Under the pieces are notes generated by a model. The model was not told where the DNA came from. It saw nothing but the letters and a program-made list of their open reading frames with translations, and did no database searches. A stretch of 64,000 bases of DNA from Kitasatospora griseola (GTDB lineage Bacteria > Actinomycetota > Actinomycetes > Streptomycetales > Streptomycetaceae): NCBI RefSeq assembly GCF_014648555.1, contig NZ_BMRI01000013.1:119817-183816 (forward strand), read 5' to 3'. The translations under genes and the position numbers were made by a program. Positions 28,421-37,732 of this stretch are shown here, in pieces (within the stretch, counting starts at the first letter, position 1; each line of letters begins with the position of its first letter).

Positions 28421-29820
28421 ACGCACGTGTCCTGCGGACCGAGCTGCGTCGCTCGGCCGCGCCGTGGGCCGGACTGCTGGTGCTCGGCGGCTCGTTGGCG
28501 ATCCTGTTCGGAATCGACGGCATCTGGTGGCGCGGCACGGCCGGCTGGACGGCGCAGTGGACGTCGATGGCGATGTGGACGCGCTGGCTGCTGTCCTTCT
28601 GGTGGCCGCTGGCGGTCGGTGTCGGCGCGCTGTACGGCCTGCGCGACAAGCGTTCCGGGACGGCGGAGCTGTTCGGCACCGTGCCGAAGCCGGCCTGGCG
28701 GCGCGCCGCGCTCCCCGCCGGGGCGATGGCCGGGGTGCTGGTGGCGGGCTTCGGCCTGGTGGTGGCGGCCGGCGGGGTGCAGGTGGCGCTCGGCGACACC
28801 GGGTACCGGCCGCTCGGCTGGATGCCGATCTCGCTGGTGGCGGCGCTCGCCCTGGCGGCGGCCGCGGTGTTCGGCATGGGCGTGGCACGGGCCGTGCCGT
28901 CGGTGCTGACGCCGCCCGCGCTGGTGGTGCTCGCCCTGCTGACGGTGGCCGCGCTGCTGCGGTTCGGCGGCGACGACGCGACGCCCCGGCCCATCGTCGG
29001 GCCGAACCGGCTCGCCCTGCTCTCCCCGGTGACGGTCGAGCCGCGCGAGGCGCTGCTCACGCTGTCCGGCTCCGTCCACCTCGGCCAGACGCTGTGGCTG
29101 CTGGGCCTGGCCGCGACCGGCTTCGCGCTGCTGGTCGCCGCGAACGGCCGCGCCCGGCTGCTGTCCCTCGTCCCGGTGCTGGTGGGCGCGGCCCTGGCGC
29201 TGGGGGTGCTGCCCGGCGACGCCCGCGGCACGTACGTGGTGGACGCGGCGGCGGCCCGGCCGGTCTGCGAGGGGCCGGTGTGCGTGACCGCGGCGAACCG
29301 GCACCGGCTGCCCGAGCTGTCGGCGCGCGGCGCGGAGGCGCTGCGGATCCTGCACGACGTCCTGGGCGACGGGGCGCCGCGGGCGATCCGCGAGGACGGC
29401 GCGCTGCGCGGCCTCGGCGACCTGAGGCAGGTCGATGCCGGGACGGTCCTGGTGGACTTCGACGAGCGGGAGTTCGTCCGCGCGAGCGGCCGGGACCTCA
29501 CCCGCGCCCTGGTCGCGCAGGGCCTCGTCCCGACCTGCTACGCCCGCACCGACCGGGAGGGCGGCCTGGTCGAGGACGCCGCCGCGCAGAGCGTCGCCGC
29601 GAGCTGGGCGCTCGGCGAGAGCACCCTGGTGCCGGTGGAGACCCCGAGCGCCAACTCGTACGACCGGCAGGCCTGGGAGGACGCCCGGGCGGCCTGGACC
29701 GCGTTCGCCGCCGCGCCCCCGGCCGAACAGCGCGCGCGGATCGCCGCGCTGCACGACGCCGCGCTGTCCTGCTCGACGAAGCACCCGCTGCCTGTCCTGG
29801 CCGGATCGGAGGCCCGATGA
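28417..29820 (+). CDS. ABC transporter membrane protein with large extracytoplasmic domain
   Basis: 467 residues. About six hydrophobic helices lie in residues 15-280. The C-terminal 200 residues (after LGVLPGDARGTYVVDAA) are hydrophilic, with three Cys (RPVCEGPVCVT and VPTCYARTD) that could form a disulfide in an extracellular domain. It overlaps both the ATPase gene and the next membrane gene by four bases, so it is a component of the same transporter. No close functional match was recognised. Confidence 0.8.
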   Translation: MNARVLRTELRRSAAPWAGLLVLGGSLAILFGIDGIWWRGTAGWTAQWTSMAMWTRWLLSFWWPLAVGVGALYGLRDKRSGTAELFGTVPKPAWRRAALPAGAMAGVLVAGFGLVVAAGGVQVALGDTGYRPLGWMPISLVAALALAAAAVFGMGVARAVPSVLTPPALVVLALLTVAALLRFGGDDATPRPIVGPNRLALLSPVTVEPREALLTLSGSVHLGQTLWLLGLAATGFALLVAANGRARLLSLVPVLVGAALALGVLPGDARGTYVVDAAAARPVCEGPVCVTAANRHRLPELSARGAEALRILHDVLGDGAPRAIREDGALRGLGDLRQVDAGTVLVDFDEREFVRASGRDLTRALVAQGLVPTCYARTDREGGLVEDAAAQSVAASWALGESTLVPVETPSANSYDRQAWEDARAAWTAFAAAPPAEQRARIAALHDAALSCSTKHPLPVLAGSEAR

Positions 29821-30392
29821 ACTGGCTGGTGCTGTACGCCCGTTCGCGTCAGGTGCCGCTGTCGGCGGCCGTGGTCGCGGCCGTCGCGCTGACGGTGTGG
29901 GCGCTGGTGGACGGCGCCCCGAAGGGCTCGGAGGACCTGGGGACCACCGCGTTCGTGCTGACCGCGAACGTGCTGGCCGCCGTCGTCGGCCTCGGCGGGT
30001 CGGACGTGGTGCTCGACCGCACCGCCGCGATCCGCTGGGCGCCGCGACGGGCCGCGCACGTCCTGCTGATCGGCGTCGTCGGCGGCGCGGCCCTGCTGGC
30101 CGTCCAGGCCGCCGGGCCCCACCTGGCCGCCGCCTCGGTGGTGCTCCGCGACAGCGCCGGCCTGGCGGGCCTGGCCGCGCTCGGCGCCGCCTGCTGGGGC
30201 ACCACCTACGCGTGGGCGCTGCCGACCGGCTGGCTCGCCTTCACCATGCTGGTCCCCCCGCTGGGCGGCCCGGCGGGCCGGGTCGGCATGTGGCTGATCC
30301 AGCCCGCCGGCACCACGGAGGCCACCGTGACGGCGTCGGCCCTGCTGGTGGTCGGCACCGCGCTGTACGGCTTCGCCGGGCCACGGCGGTGA
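29817..30392 (+). CDS. Second ABC transporter membrane protein
   Basis: 191 residues with five to six hydrophobic helices (LSAAVVAAVALTVWALV, FVLTANVLAAVVGLGG, HVLLIGVVGGAALLAVQ and others) and no soluble domain. It is coupled to the preceding permease by an ATGA overlap and is the last gene of the sigma/anti-sigma/ABC operon, followed by a long inverted repeat. It is probably a small membrane subunit partnering the larger permease. Substrate unknown. Confidence 0.75.
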   Translation: MNWLVLYARSRQVPLSAAVVAAVALTVWALVDGAPKGSEDLGTTAFVLTANVLAAVVGLGGSDVVLDRTAAIRWAPRRAAHVLLIGVVGGAALLAVQAAGPHLAAASVVLRDSAGLAGLAALGAACWGTTYAWALPTGWLAFTMLVPPLGGPAGRVGMWLIQPAGTTEATVTASALLVVGTALYGFAGPRR

Positions 30393-30396
30393 GGGA

Positions 30397-30571
30397 CGCA
30401 CAACCAGGGGCGCTGGGGGTGCCCCCGGGCGAAGCCGAGGGGGCGGAACTGCGCGAGGCGGAAGGCACCCACCCGCAAGATCGCGACGCAGGACAATGAC
30501 CTGCACTTGATCGCGACCTTGCGGACGTGAAGTGCACTTGTCGCGCAGTTCCCCGCGCCCCCGGTTGTGCG
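30397..30571. terminator. Large nested inverted repeat between convergent genes
   Basis: Outer arms CGCACAACC... (30397-30413) and (30555-30571) match 16 of 17. Inner arms GGAACTGCGCGA (30445-30456) and TCGCGCAGTTCC (30541-30552) match 12 of 12. A third TGCACTT/AAGTGCA pair lies within. The element sits between the ABC permease end (30392) and the convergent MFS gene end (30594), where it can act as a bidirectional terminator. Confidence 0.75.
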
Positions 30572-30593
30572 CCCACCTGCCCGTCCCCCGGTC

Positions 30594-31994
30594 TCAGGGC
30601 CGCACCGCCGCCACCAGCGCCAGCAGTACGAAGGCGATCACCACGGCGAGGCTGAGCTGGAACGCCCCCGGGTAGTCGGCGGGGGTGTGCAGGTGGCCGA
30701 AGAAGGTCGCGCCGACGGTGGCGATGCCGGCCGCGGAGCCGATCCGTTGGGCGGTCTGCAGGACTCCGCCCGCACTGCCGGCCCGGGCCACGGGCACCTC
30801 GTTCAGGGTGAGGGCCTGGTTCGGGGAGACCACCAGGCCGCTGCCGAGGCCGGCCACCAGCAGCGGCAGGGCGGTGGCCCAGCCGACGAACGGGCCGTTG
30901 AACAGGTGGACGGCGAGCGCGGCGAACGCCAGGCCGACGGCGACGGTGGCCAGGCCGAACGCGATCAGCCGCCGCCCGTAACGGACCACGATCCGCCCGC
31001 CGACGGTGGAGGCCACCGCGGAGGCCAGCGCGAACGGGGTGATCGCCAGGCCCGCGTACAGCGCGCTGTAGCCGCGGCCGGCCTGCAGGTACAGCGTGAA
31101 GACGAAGAACACGGCGGTGAACCCGGCGAAGTACAGCAGCGACACCAGCGAGCCGGAGGTGAACGACCGGGTGCGGAACAGCGCGGGGTGGACCAGCGGT
31201 TCGCGGTCGCGGGCATACCGGTGCTCCCACCCGGCGAACGCGGCGAGCAGCACCACCGATCCGGCCAGCAGCAGCCACTTGCGAAGGTCGTGCCACTGGG
31301 CCTGGACCAGCGGGAGCAGCAGCAGGACGGTGCCGGTGCCGAGCAGCAGCACCCCGACCGGGTCGAAGTCGCGGCGGGCGCAGGTGTCGGGGGTGGGGGC
31401 GGGCAGCAGGCGGCCGGCGAACGGCAGGAGGGTCAGGCCGATCGGCAGGTTGACGTAGAACACCCAGCGCCAGCCCTCCTCGGCGCCGAACGCGGCGATC
31501 AGCAGGCCGCCGAGCAGCGGGCCGACGGCGGTGGAGAAGCCGATGGTGGTGCCGAGCAGGCCGAACGCGCGGGCGCGTTCGCCGCCGCGGAACAGCTGCT
31601 GGATGAAGCCGGAGACCTGCGGCACCAGCAGTCCGCCGGACATGCCCTGGAGCAGCCGGGCGATCACCAGCCAGGCCTCGTTCTGGGCGGCGCCGGCCAG
31701 CGCGCTGGTGGCGGTGAACAGGGCGAGGCCGGTGAGGAAGACCGGACGGCGGCCGATCGCGTCGCCGAGCCGCCCGGCGGGCACCAGGACCAGGCCGAAC
31801 GCCAGTGAGTAGCCGGACAGCACCCACTGGAGTCCGGCCTCCGACATGTGCAGGCCGGTGCGCACCGACGGCAGGGCGACGTTGACGATCGACACGTCCA
31901 GCAGCGTCATGAAGCCGGCGACCAGGCACACCGCGAGGGCCCGCCAGCGGCGCACCTCGGTGCTCCGGTCACCGGCGGTGATGGGGTGCGCCAT
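30594..31994 (-). CDS. DHA2-family MFS exporter
   Basis: 466 residues, about 14 helices. The motifs are LDVSIVNVALPSV (D1), GRLGDAIGRRP (motif A) and GFSTAVGPLLGGLLI (motif C), giving the EmrB/QacA type. It is a proton-driven exporter of drugs or metabolites at the plasma membrane. It has no adjacent regulator and is apparently monocistronic; the next gene upstream on the same strand starts over 100 bp away. It is distinct from the exporter at 7504 (different N- and C-termini, no TetR partner). Confidence 0.88.
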   Translation of the reverse strand: MAHPITAGDRSTEVRRWRALAVCLVAGFMTLLDVSIVNVALPSVRTGLHMSEAGLQWVLSGYSLAFGLVLVPAGRLGDAIGRRPVFLTGLALFTATSALAGAAQNEAWLVIARLLQGMSGGLLVPQVSGFIQQLFRGGERARAFGLLGTTIGFSTAVGPLLGGLLIAAFGAEEGWRWVFYVNLPIGLTLLPFAGRLLPAPTPDTCARRDFDPVGVLLLGTGTVLLLLPLVQAQWHDLRKWLLLAGSVVLLAAFAGWEHRYARDREPLVHPALFRTRSFTSGSLVSLLYFAGFTAVFFVFTLYLQAGRGYSALYAGLAITPFALASAVASTVGGRIVVRYGRRLIAFGLATVAVGLAFAALAVHLFNGPFVGWATALPLLVAGLGSGLVVSPNQALTLNEVPVARAGSAGGVLQTAQRIGSAAGIATVGATFFGHLHTPADYPGAFQLSLAVVIAFVLLALVAAVRP

Positions 31995-32100
31995 GCGTGG
32001 TGTCCTTCCGTCCGGCGTCCAGTCTGGGCGGCCCGGGCGGTGGCGGGCGGGCGGCGCGCCGGGGTTGACGGCCGGTCGGCTGACGGACCGGCAGGAGTCC

Positions 32101-32559
32101 TCAGTCGTCCGACGGCAGGTCGAGGACGAGTTGCTGGGCGTCGGCGGAGGCGGGCGGGGTCGCGCCGAGGTCGGTGAGGGTGGTGATCACCACGGCGTCC
32201 ACGCCGGCCAGCCAGTCGCTGGTCTTGGACTGCACCACGACGGTCTGGCTGTGCTCGGCGCCGTCGCACTCGATCTGCGCGGGGAAGGTGCGGGTGGAGC
32301 CGAAGGCGATGGTGGCGGGGTCCTCGGGGTCGGTCTGCTCGACGGAGGTGTTGAGGGAGCGCGGGCCGTCGGCGGGGGCGCAGGTGTAGCTGAGGTCGAC
32401 CCGGACCAGGTCGGGGCTCTCCGGGTCGATGGTGACCTCGGTGATCTCGACGACCGTGTCGGTGTCCGAGGCGTCGGGGTCCTCGTCGGCGATGGCGGCG
32501 GTCGCAAGGGCCAGGCCGAGGGCGAGGGCGGCGAGCGCGGCGGGGAGGCGGAGGTGCAC
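32101..32559 (-). CDS. Small secreted acidic protein
   Basis: 152 residues from a GTG at 32559. A signal peptide (residues 1-24, LAALALGLALATAAIA) is followed by an acidic mature domain rich in Asp/Glu/Thr, with two Cys (LSYTCAPAD and AQIECDGAE) likely to form a disulfide, and predicted beta strands. It resembles small immunoglobulin-like exported proteins of unknown function. The nearest genes are an exporter downstream and the SpoIIE-type regulator upstream, and no link is evident. Confidence 0.7.
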   Translation of the reverse strand: MHLRLPAALAALALGLALATAAIADEDPDASDTDTVVEITEVTIDPESPDLVRVDLSYTCAPADGPRSLNTSVEQTDPEDPATIAFGSTRTFPAQIECDGAEHSQTVVVQSKTSDWLAGVDAVVITTLTDLGATPPASADAQQLVLDLPSDD

Positions 32560-32671
32560 GGCGGGGCCTTCCGGACGGTGGAGGGGTTTCTCCGACTGTC
32601 CGTCAGCCCCGCCGTGCGGGCGAGCGCTGTCCGCCGGGCGGGTGCCTTCCCGGCGTGCCTGCGGGCCCGGT

Positions 32672-35278
32672 TCAGCCGGGCCGGTAGGGCAGTTCGATCT
32701 CCGCCCAGACCACCTTGCCGTGCTTGGTGGGGCGGGTGCCCCAGCGGTGGGCGAGTTCGCTGACCAGGTGGATGCCGCGGCCGCCCTCGTCCTCCTCGGC
32801 GGAGCTGCGCAGCCGGGGCGGCTGGCCGCCGGCGTCGGAGACCTCCAGGGTGAGGGTGCGGTCGCGGAACAGGCGCAGCCGGCGGGGGGCGTCGGCGTGC
32901 AGCAGGGCGTTGGTGACGAGTTCGCTGACCACGAGTTCGGCGTAGTCGGTGAGGGTGGACAGGCCCCAGCCGTCCAGGGTGGCGCGGGTGAAGCGGCGGG
33001 CGCGGGCGGGCAGCGGGCCCTCGGTGGGGAGGATCAGGGTGGCGATCCGGTCGGCGGGCACGGGCAGCGCCCGGGCCATGATCATCGCGATGTCGTCCTC
33101 GGTGCCGTCGGTGACCAGCGCGGACAGGGCCGCGTCGCAGCTCTCCTCCAGGGTGCGGCCGGGGGTGGCGAGGGTGCGGGCGAGCAGGTCGATGCCCTCG
33201 TCGATGTCGCGGCCGCGGCGCTCGACCAGGCCGTCGGTGTAGAGCGCGAAGGTCGATCCGGCGGGCAGCGTGAACTCGGTGGACTCGAACGCGCCGCCGC
33301 CGATGCCGAGCGGGACGCCGGGCGGCAGGTGCATCACGTGGGAGGTGCCGTCGAGGTCGACCCGCACCGGCGGGAGGTGGCCGGCGGAGGCGATCACCAC
33401 GCTGCGGTCGACGGGGTCGTAGACGGCGCACACGCAGGTGGCGAACTGGCCGTCGCCGATCGCCGAGGCGGTCTCGTCGAGCCGGCCGAGGACCTGTTCG
33501 GGCGACAGGTCGAGGGTGGCCAGGGTGCGGGCGACGGTGCGCAGCTGGCCCATGGTGGCGGCGGCGCGGATGCCGTGGCCCATCACGTCGCCGACCACCA
33601 GGGCGACCCGTCCGCAGGACAGCGGGACCACGTCGAACCAGTCGCCGCCGACCTCGCTGACCACGCTGGAGGGCAGGTAGCGGTGGGCGATCTCCAGGCC
33701 GAGGGTGCGGTGGATCTCCTGCGGCAGCAGGCTGCGCTGCAGGGTGAGGGCGGTTTCGCGTTCGCGCCGGTAGAGCCGGGCGTTGTCGATGGCCAGGGCG
33801 GTGCGGGCGACGAGTTCCTCGGCGAGCGAGACGTCGGCGGCGCCGAACGGCTCGGGGTTGCGGGTGCGGATGAACTCGGCGCCGCCGAGCACCATGCCGC
33901 GGGCGATCACCGGCACCAGCAGGTAGGAGTGGATGCCGGCGGCGAGGCCGGGGGCGACCCGGTCCTCACTGGGCACGATGCCGCGCAGCACCTCCTCGTC
34001 GACCTCCGGCCTGAACAGCGGGCGGCCGCTGCGCAGGCACTGGGTGTAGGTGCGTTCGGGGCCGTACTCGGCGGTGCCGCCGACCTGGTCGGCGGCACCG
34101 GTCAGGCTGGTGCCGTAGGCCTCGCCGACGGCCAGCGCGCGGACCTGGACGGCCTTGCCGGGCTGGAGGGGGGCGGGTTCGTCGCCGCGGACGACGGGTT
34201 CGAGCAGGTCGAGGGTGGCGAAGTCGGCGAACCGCGGGACGACCGCCTCGACCAGTTCCTCGGCGGTGCGCTGCAGGTCGAGGGTGGTGCCGATGCGGGC
34301 GCTGGCGGAGGCGATCAGCGCCAGGCGCTCCTGGGCCCGGGCGGCGCGGGCCTCGGCCTGGAAGCGCTCGGTGACGTCGATGATCGAGGAGGAGACGCCG
34401 AGCACCCGGCCGGTGGAGTCCTCCAGCCGGAAGTAGGACGCCGACCAGGCCCGGTCGTGGTGCGGGTCGGCGGGGACGCGGCCGTGCGAGCGGGCGTCTA
34501 TGACGGGTTTCCCGGTGGCCAGCACCTGCCGCATGACGGCTTCGACCTCGGCGGCGTTGATGCCGGGCAGCACGGCGGTGATCCGCCGACCGAGGTGCTG
34601 CTCGACGGTGAGGCCGTTGATCCGGGCGAGCGCCCCGTTGAGCCGGACGAAGCGCAGGTCGGTGTCGTAGACGGCGAGGCCGATCGGCGACTGGTTGAAG
34701 AAGCCGTCGAAGACCGCCAGGTCGGACTCCACCTCGTGCAGGGCGTGCACGTCGGAGGCGGTGGCCAGCAGCAGGGTGCGGCCGTCGGGCTCCACGATCG
34801 GATAGGTGTGGAACTCCAGTTCGACGATGGAGCCGTCCCGGCGGCGGACCGGGTGGGTGCCGGACCAGCCGCGGGCGAGCAGTTTGCCGAACAGCCGCTC
34901 GCCCGCCTCCACCCCCTCGTCGGCGAGCAGCAGCCGGACGGGGTGCTCGCCGAGGGCGTCGCGGGCCGACCAGCCCGTGAGCGCCTCGGCCTCCTCGCTC
35001 CAGTGCAGGATGCGGCCGTCGTCCTGGACCAGCGCGGTGGCCAGCGGGACCAGGCGGTGCCCGGCCAGGCGCGCGGAAGCGGCACCCGCCGCGTCGCCGC
35101 CGGGCGTCTGTTCGAATCCGTGCGTGCTCAGTTGGCCACCTGCCCGGTACCTTCCCCGGTCTGCCGGTCGTTCCGGCTCCCACCAGACTGCATGGCCTGT
35201 CGCACGCCTGCGACTGGTGATCGTGCGGGCGACGTGACCGAAGGTGAGAGTCTCCTCGATCCGGGCCTTTCCGGGCAA
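32672..35278 (-). CDS. PAS-PAS-GAF-SpoIIE phosphatase-HATPase regulator
   Basis: Up to 868 residues, cytoplasmic. Domains in order: PAS (about 60-165), PAS (about 185-310, FFNQSPIGLAVYDTDLRFVRLN), GAF (about 330-490), PP2C/SpoIIE phosphatase (about 510-725, EVGGDWFDVVPL and VVGDVMGHGIRAAATM carrying the metal-binding Asp residues), and C-terminal anti-sigma-kinase-like HATPase_c (about 745-865, ELVVSELVTNALLHA and GRGIHLV). These multidomain proteins control anti-anti-sigma/sigma partner switching in streptomycetes. The only in-frame starts are TTG (35278) or a CTG near 35131, and the first 50 residues are Arg-rich and not domain-like, so the true start is uncertain. Confidence 0.85.
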   Translation of the reverse strand: MPGKARIEETLTFGHVARTITSRRRATGHAVWWEPERPADRGRYRAGGQLSTHGFEQTPGGDAAGAASARLAGHRLVPLATALVQDDGRILHWSEEAEALTGWSARDALGEHPVRLLLADEGVEAGERLFGKLLARGWSGTHPVRRRDGSIVELEFHTYPIVEPDGRTLLLATASDVHALHEVESDLAVFDGFFNQSPIGLAVYDTDLRFVRLNGALARINGLTVEQHLGRRITAVLPGINAAEVEAVMRQVLATGKPVIDARSHGRVPADPHHDRAWSASYFRLEDSTGRVLGVSSSIIDVTERFQAEARAARAQERLALIASASARIGTTLDLQRTAEELVEAVVPRFADFATLDLLEPVVRGDEPAPLQPGKAVQVRALAVGEAYGTSLTGAADQVGGTAEYGPERTYTQCLRSGRPLFRPEVDEEVLRGIVPSEDRVAPGLAAGIHSYLLVPVIARGMVLGGAEFIRTRNPEPFGAADVSLAEELVARTALAIDNARLYRRERETALTLQRSLLPQEIHRTLGLEIAHRYLPSSVVSEVGGDWFDVVPLSCGRVALVVGDVMGHGIRAAATMGQLRTVARTLATLDLSPEQVLGRLDETASAIGDGQFATCVCAVYDPVDRSVVIASAGHLPPVRVDLDGTSHVMHLPPGVPLGIGGGAFESTEFTLPAGSTFALYTDGLVERRGRDIDEGIDLLARTLATPGRTLEESCDAALSALVTDGTEDDIAMIMARALPVPADRIATLILPTEGPLPARARRFTRATLDGWGLSTLTDYAELVVSELVTNALLHADAPRRLRLFRDRTLTLEVSDAGGQPPRLRSSAEEDEGGRGIHLVSELAHRWGTRPTKHGKVVWAEIELPYRPG

Positions 35279-35333
35279 GGGGATGACGGTGATCTGCCGG
35301 TGGTCACGGCCGGTCAGGGCCGTTTCGGGGCGC

Positions 35334-35948
35334 TCAACCGGCCAGCGCGGCGTCCAGCAGGCGGGACCACTGGCGGACGATGCCGACCCGGCGCGGCCCG
35401 TCGTCGGTGAGCAGGTTCGCCAGGCCGAGGCCGCGGGCGAGGTCCAGGGTCGCCTGGACGGTCTCCCGGACGCCGGTGGCGCTCTCGTCGGCGCCCAGGC
35501 ATTCGACGGCGGCCCGGTGCGCCTCGCGGCCGACGTGGTTCTCCAGGCTGACGATCCGTTCGCGCAGCGGCTGCTCGGTGGCGGCGGCCACCCACAGGTG
35601 CAGCGCGGCCCGGAACAGCGGGCCGGTGTAGAGCCGGACGATCATCTCCACCACCGCCTCGGTGCGCTCCGGTCCGGACGGCGGCAGTTCCTGGACGTGC
35701 GCCAGGACGGCGGCCAGCCGCTCGGCGGCGACGTGTTCGACGGCGGCGGTGAACAGGTCCTCGCGGGTGCGGAAGTGGTGCTGGGCCGCACCGCGGGTGA
35801 CGCCGGCCCGCTCGGCGACCACGGCGACAGTGGAGCCGTTCCAGCCGACCTCGGCCAGGCACTCCACCGCCGCCTCCAGCAGCCGGCGGCGGGTGGCCCG
35901 GCTGCGGTCCTGCTGGGGCGCGCGGGCGGCGGGGGTGCTGGTCGTCAT
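35334..35948 (-). CDS. TetR-family regulator of the catabolic operon
   Basis: 204 residues. The helix-turn-helix lies in residues 20-65 (RRLLEAAVECLAEVGWNGSTVAVVAERAGVTRGAAQHHF, in parts). It is the last gene of a seven-gene minus-strand run (AtuA, carboxylase beta and alpha, acyl-CoA dehydrogenase, IMPase-like, CoA ligase), 52 bp after the CoA ligase, and is likely the local repressor sensing an acyl-CoA. A candidate operator lies far upstream at 45327-45342, before the first gene. Confidence 0.85.
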   Translation of the reverse strand: MTTSTPAARAPQQDRSRATRRRLLEAAVECLAEVGWNGSTVAVVAERAGVTRGAAQHHFRTREDLFTAAVEHVAAERLAAVLAHVQELPPSGPERTEAVVEMIVRLYTGPLFRAALHLWVAAATEQPLRERIVSLENHVGREAHRAAVECLGADESATGVRETVQATLDLARGLGLANLLTDDGPRRVGIVRQWSRLLDAALAG

Positions 35949-36000
35949 CGGCGGCTCCTGCTCGGTTGGGCGGTTGGCGCGTCCCGATCCTCGCAGACCG

Positions 36001-37578
36001 TCATCGGCGGGCGGTGCGGTCCCGCAGTTCGCGGCGGAGGATCTTGCCGCTGGCGGACCGGGGGACGGCGTCCAGGAACTCCACCTCGCGCACCTTCTTG
36101 TACGGGGCGACCCGGCGGGCCACGTACTCGACGACCTCCTGCTCGGCGAGCTCGCAGCCGAACGCGGGCACCACGTACGCCTTGGGTCGTTCGGCGCCGT
36201 CGGCGTCGGTGACGCCGATCACCGCGGCGTCGGCGATCGACGGGTGGGTGAGCAGCAGGGCCTCCAGTTCGGCGGGGGCGACCTGGTAGCCCTTGTACTT
36301 GATGAGCTCCTTGACCCGGTCGACGATGTACAGGTAGCCGTCCTGGTCGACGTGGCCGACGTCGCCGGTGTGCAGCCAGCCGTCGGCGTCGACGGTGGCG
36401 GCGGTGTCGGAGTCACGGCCGAAGTAGCCCTTCATCACCTGCGGGCCGCGGAACAGCAGTTCGCCGTCCTCGCCGGGGCCGAGGTCGCGGCGCGGCTCGT
36501 CGAGGGACAGCACCCGCAGTTCGGTGCCGGGGACCAGGCGGCCGACGGTGCCGACCGGCGGGTGCGGGTCGTGCGGCGGGACGATGTGGGTGGCCGGGGA
36601 GAGTTCGGTCATGCCGTAGGCCTGGAGCAGGTGCGGCAGGCCGAGGCGCCGGGCGCAGGCGGCGGCGAGTTCGGCGTCCAGCGGGGCGGCGGCGCTGAGC
36701 ACGTAGCGGACCGAGGACAGGTCGAAGCGGTCCACCAGCGGGTGCTTGGCGAGCGCGAGGGCGATCGGCGGGGCCACGTACACCGCTTCGATGCGGTGGT
36801 CCTGAATGGCCCTCAGGAACTGCTCCAGGTCGAAGCGGGGCAGCACGACGACGGTCGAGCGGGCCCGCAGCGGGCGGTTGAGCAGGGCGGTCAGGCCGTA
36901 GATGTGGAAGAACGGGAGGACGGCGAGGATGCGTTCGCCCGGGGCGGTCCGCAGCAGCGCGTCGACCTGGGCGAGGTTGGTGGAGACCGAGCGGTGGGTG
37001 AGCATCACGCCCTTGGGCAGGCCGGTGGTGCCGCTGGAGTACGGCAGCACGGCGAGGTCGGCGGCCGGGTCGAACTCGGGCGTCGGCTCGGGGGCGTCAG
37101 TGGCGGCCAGGTCGGCGAGCGAGCGGTGGCCCTCGGCCCGGTCGCAGACGAAGACCTCGGCGACCGGGTGGGCGGCCGCGGCCTCCAGTGCGACGGGCAG
37201 GAACGCGGCGACGGTGATGATCCAGCGCGCCCCGGAGTCGTGCAGCTGGGCGGCGAGTTCGGCGGCGGTGGCGAGCGAGCTGACCGGGGTGACGGTGGCG
37301 CCGGTGCGGGTGATGCCGTAGAACGCCGGCGGGTAGGCCACCGAGTTCGGGCTGAACAGCGCCACCACCTCGCCCTTGCCGACGCCCGCCGCGGCCAGGC
37401 CGGCGGCGATCCGGCGGCTGCTTCCGTCCAGTTCGCGGTAACTGACGGTCCGTCCGGTCAGTGCGTCGATCAGGGCGGGCAGCTCGGCATGCTCGCCCAC
37501 GGCGCAGTCGCCGAGGACGGCGTCGTGGATGGCGCGGTCGAGCGGGGCGATGGTCGGACAGTCGCTGTGGAACACCAT
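36001..37578 (-). CDS. 4-coumarate/cinnamate-CoA ligase family enzyme
   Basis: A 525-residue adenylate-forming CoA ligase: P-loop SSGTTGLPKGVMLTH, the A5 region QAYGMTELSP, GWLHTGDVG, and catalytic Lys in SASGKILRREL. It resembles from memory the S. coelicolor cinnamate:CoA ligase SCO4383 in many segments (FDLEQFLRAIQDHRIEAVYVAPP, RVKELIKYKGYQVAPAELEA). It activates an aryl-propenoic or fatty acid to the CoA thioester. Its place behind carboxylase and acyl-CoA dehydrogenase genes suggests entry of a branched or aromatic acid into beta-oxidation. Confidence 0.87.
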   Translation of the reverse strand: MVFHSDCPTIAPLDRAIHDAVLGDCAVGEHAELPALIDALTGRTVSYRELDGSSRRIAAGLAAAGVGKGEVVALFSPNSVAYPPAFYGITRTGATVTPVSSLATAAELAAQLHDSGARWIITVAAFLPVALEAAAAHPVAEVFVCDRAEGHRSLADLAATDAPEPTPEFDPAADLAVLPYSSGTTGLPKGVMLTHRSVSTNLAQVDALLRTAPGERILAVLPFFHIYGLTALLNRPLRARSTVVVLPRFDLEQFLRAIQDHRIEAVYVAPPIALALAKHPLVDRFDLSSVRYVLSAAAPLDAELAAACARRLGLPHLLQAYGMTELSPATHIVPPHDPHPPVGTVGRLVPGTELRVLSLDEPRRDLGPGEDGELLFRGPQVMKGYFGRDSDTAATVDADGWLHTGDVGHVDQDGYLYIVDRVKELIKYKGYQVAPAELEALLLTHPSIADAAVIGVTDADGAERPKAYVVPAFGCELAEQEVVEYVARRVAPYKKVREVEFLDAVPRSASGKILRRELRDRTARR

Positions 37579-37732
37579 GCGGGCCTCCGGGGCGGGCTCG
37601 GCGGTCGGTAGTGGCGGCGCTGGTCATCGGTGCCGGTGGTACGGGGGCGGTGCGCGCCGCTGGCAAGGTTGCCCGGGCCGGGAGGGGCGCGGGCAGGGCG
37701 CGTGGCGGGTTCGGGGGGTCGCGCGGCGGTGG

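Noticed and set aside
35131..35278. First 50 residues of the SpoIIE-type regulator as a real domain
   Set aside because: Starts at TTG, Arg-rich, and lies before the first PAS domain; kept only because no better ATG/GTG exists.
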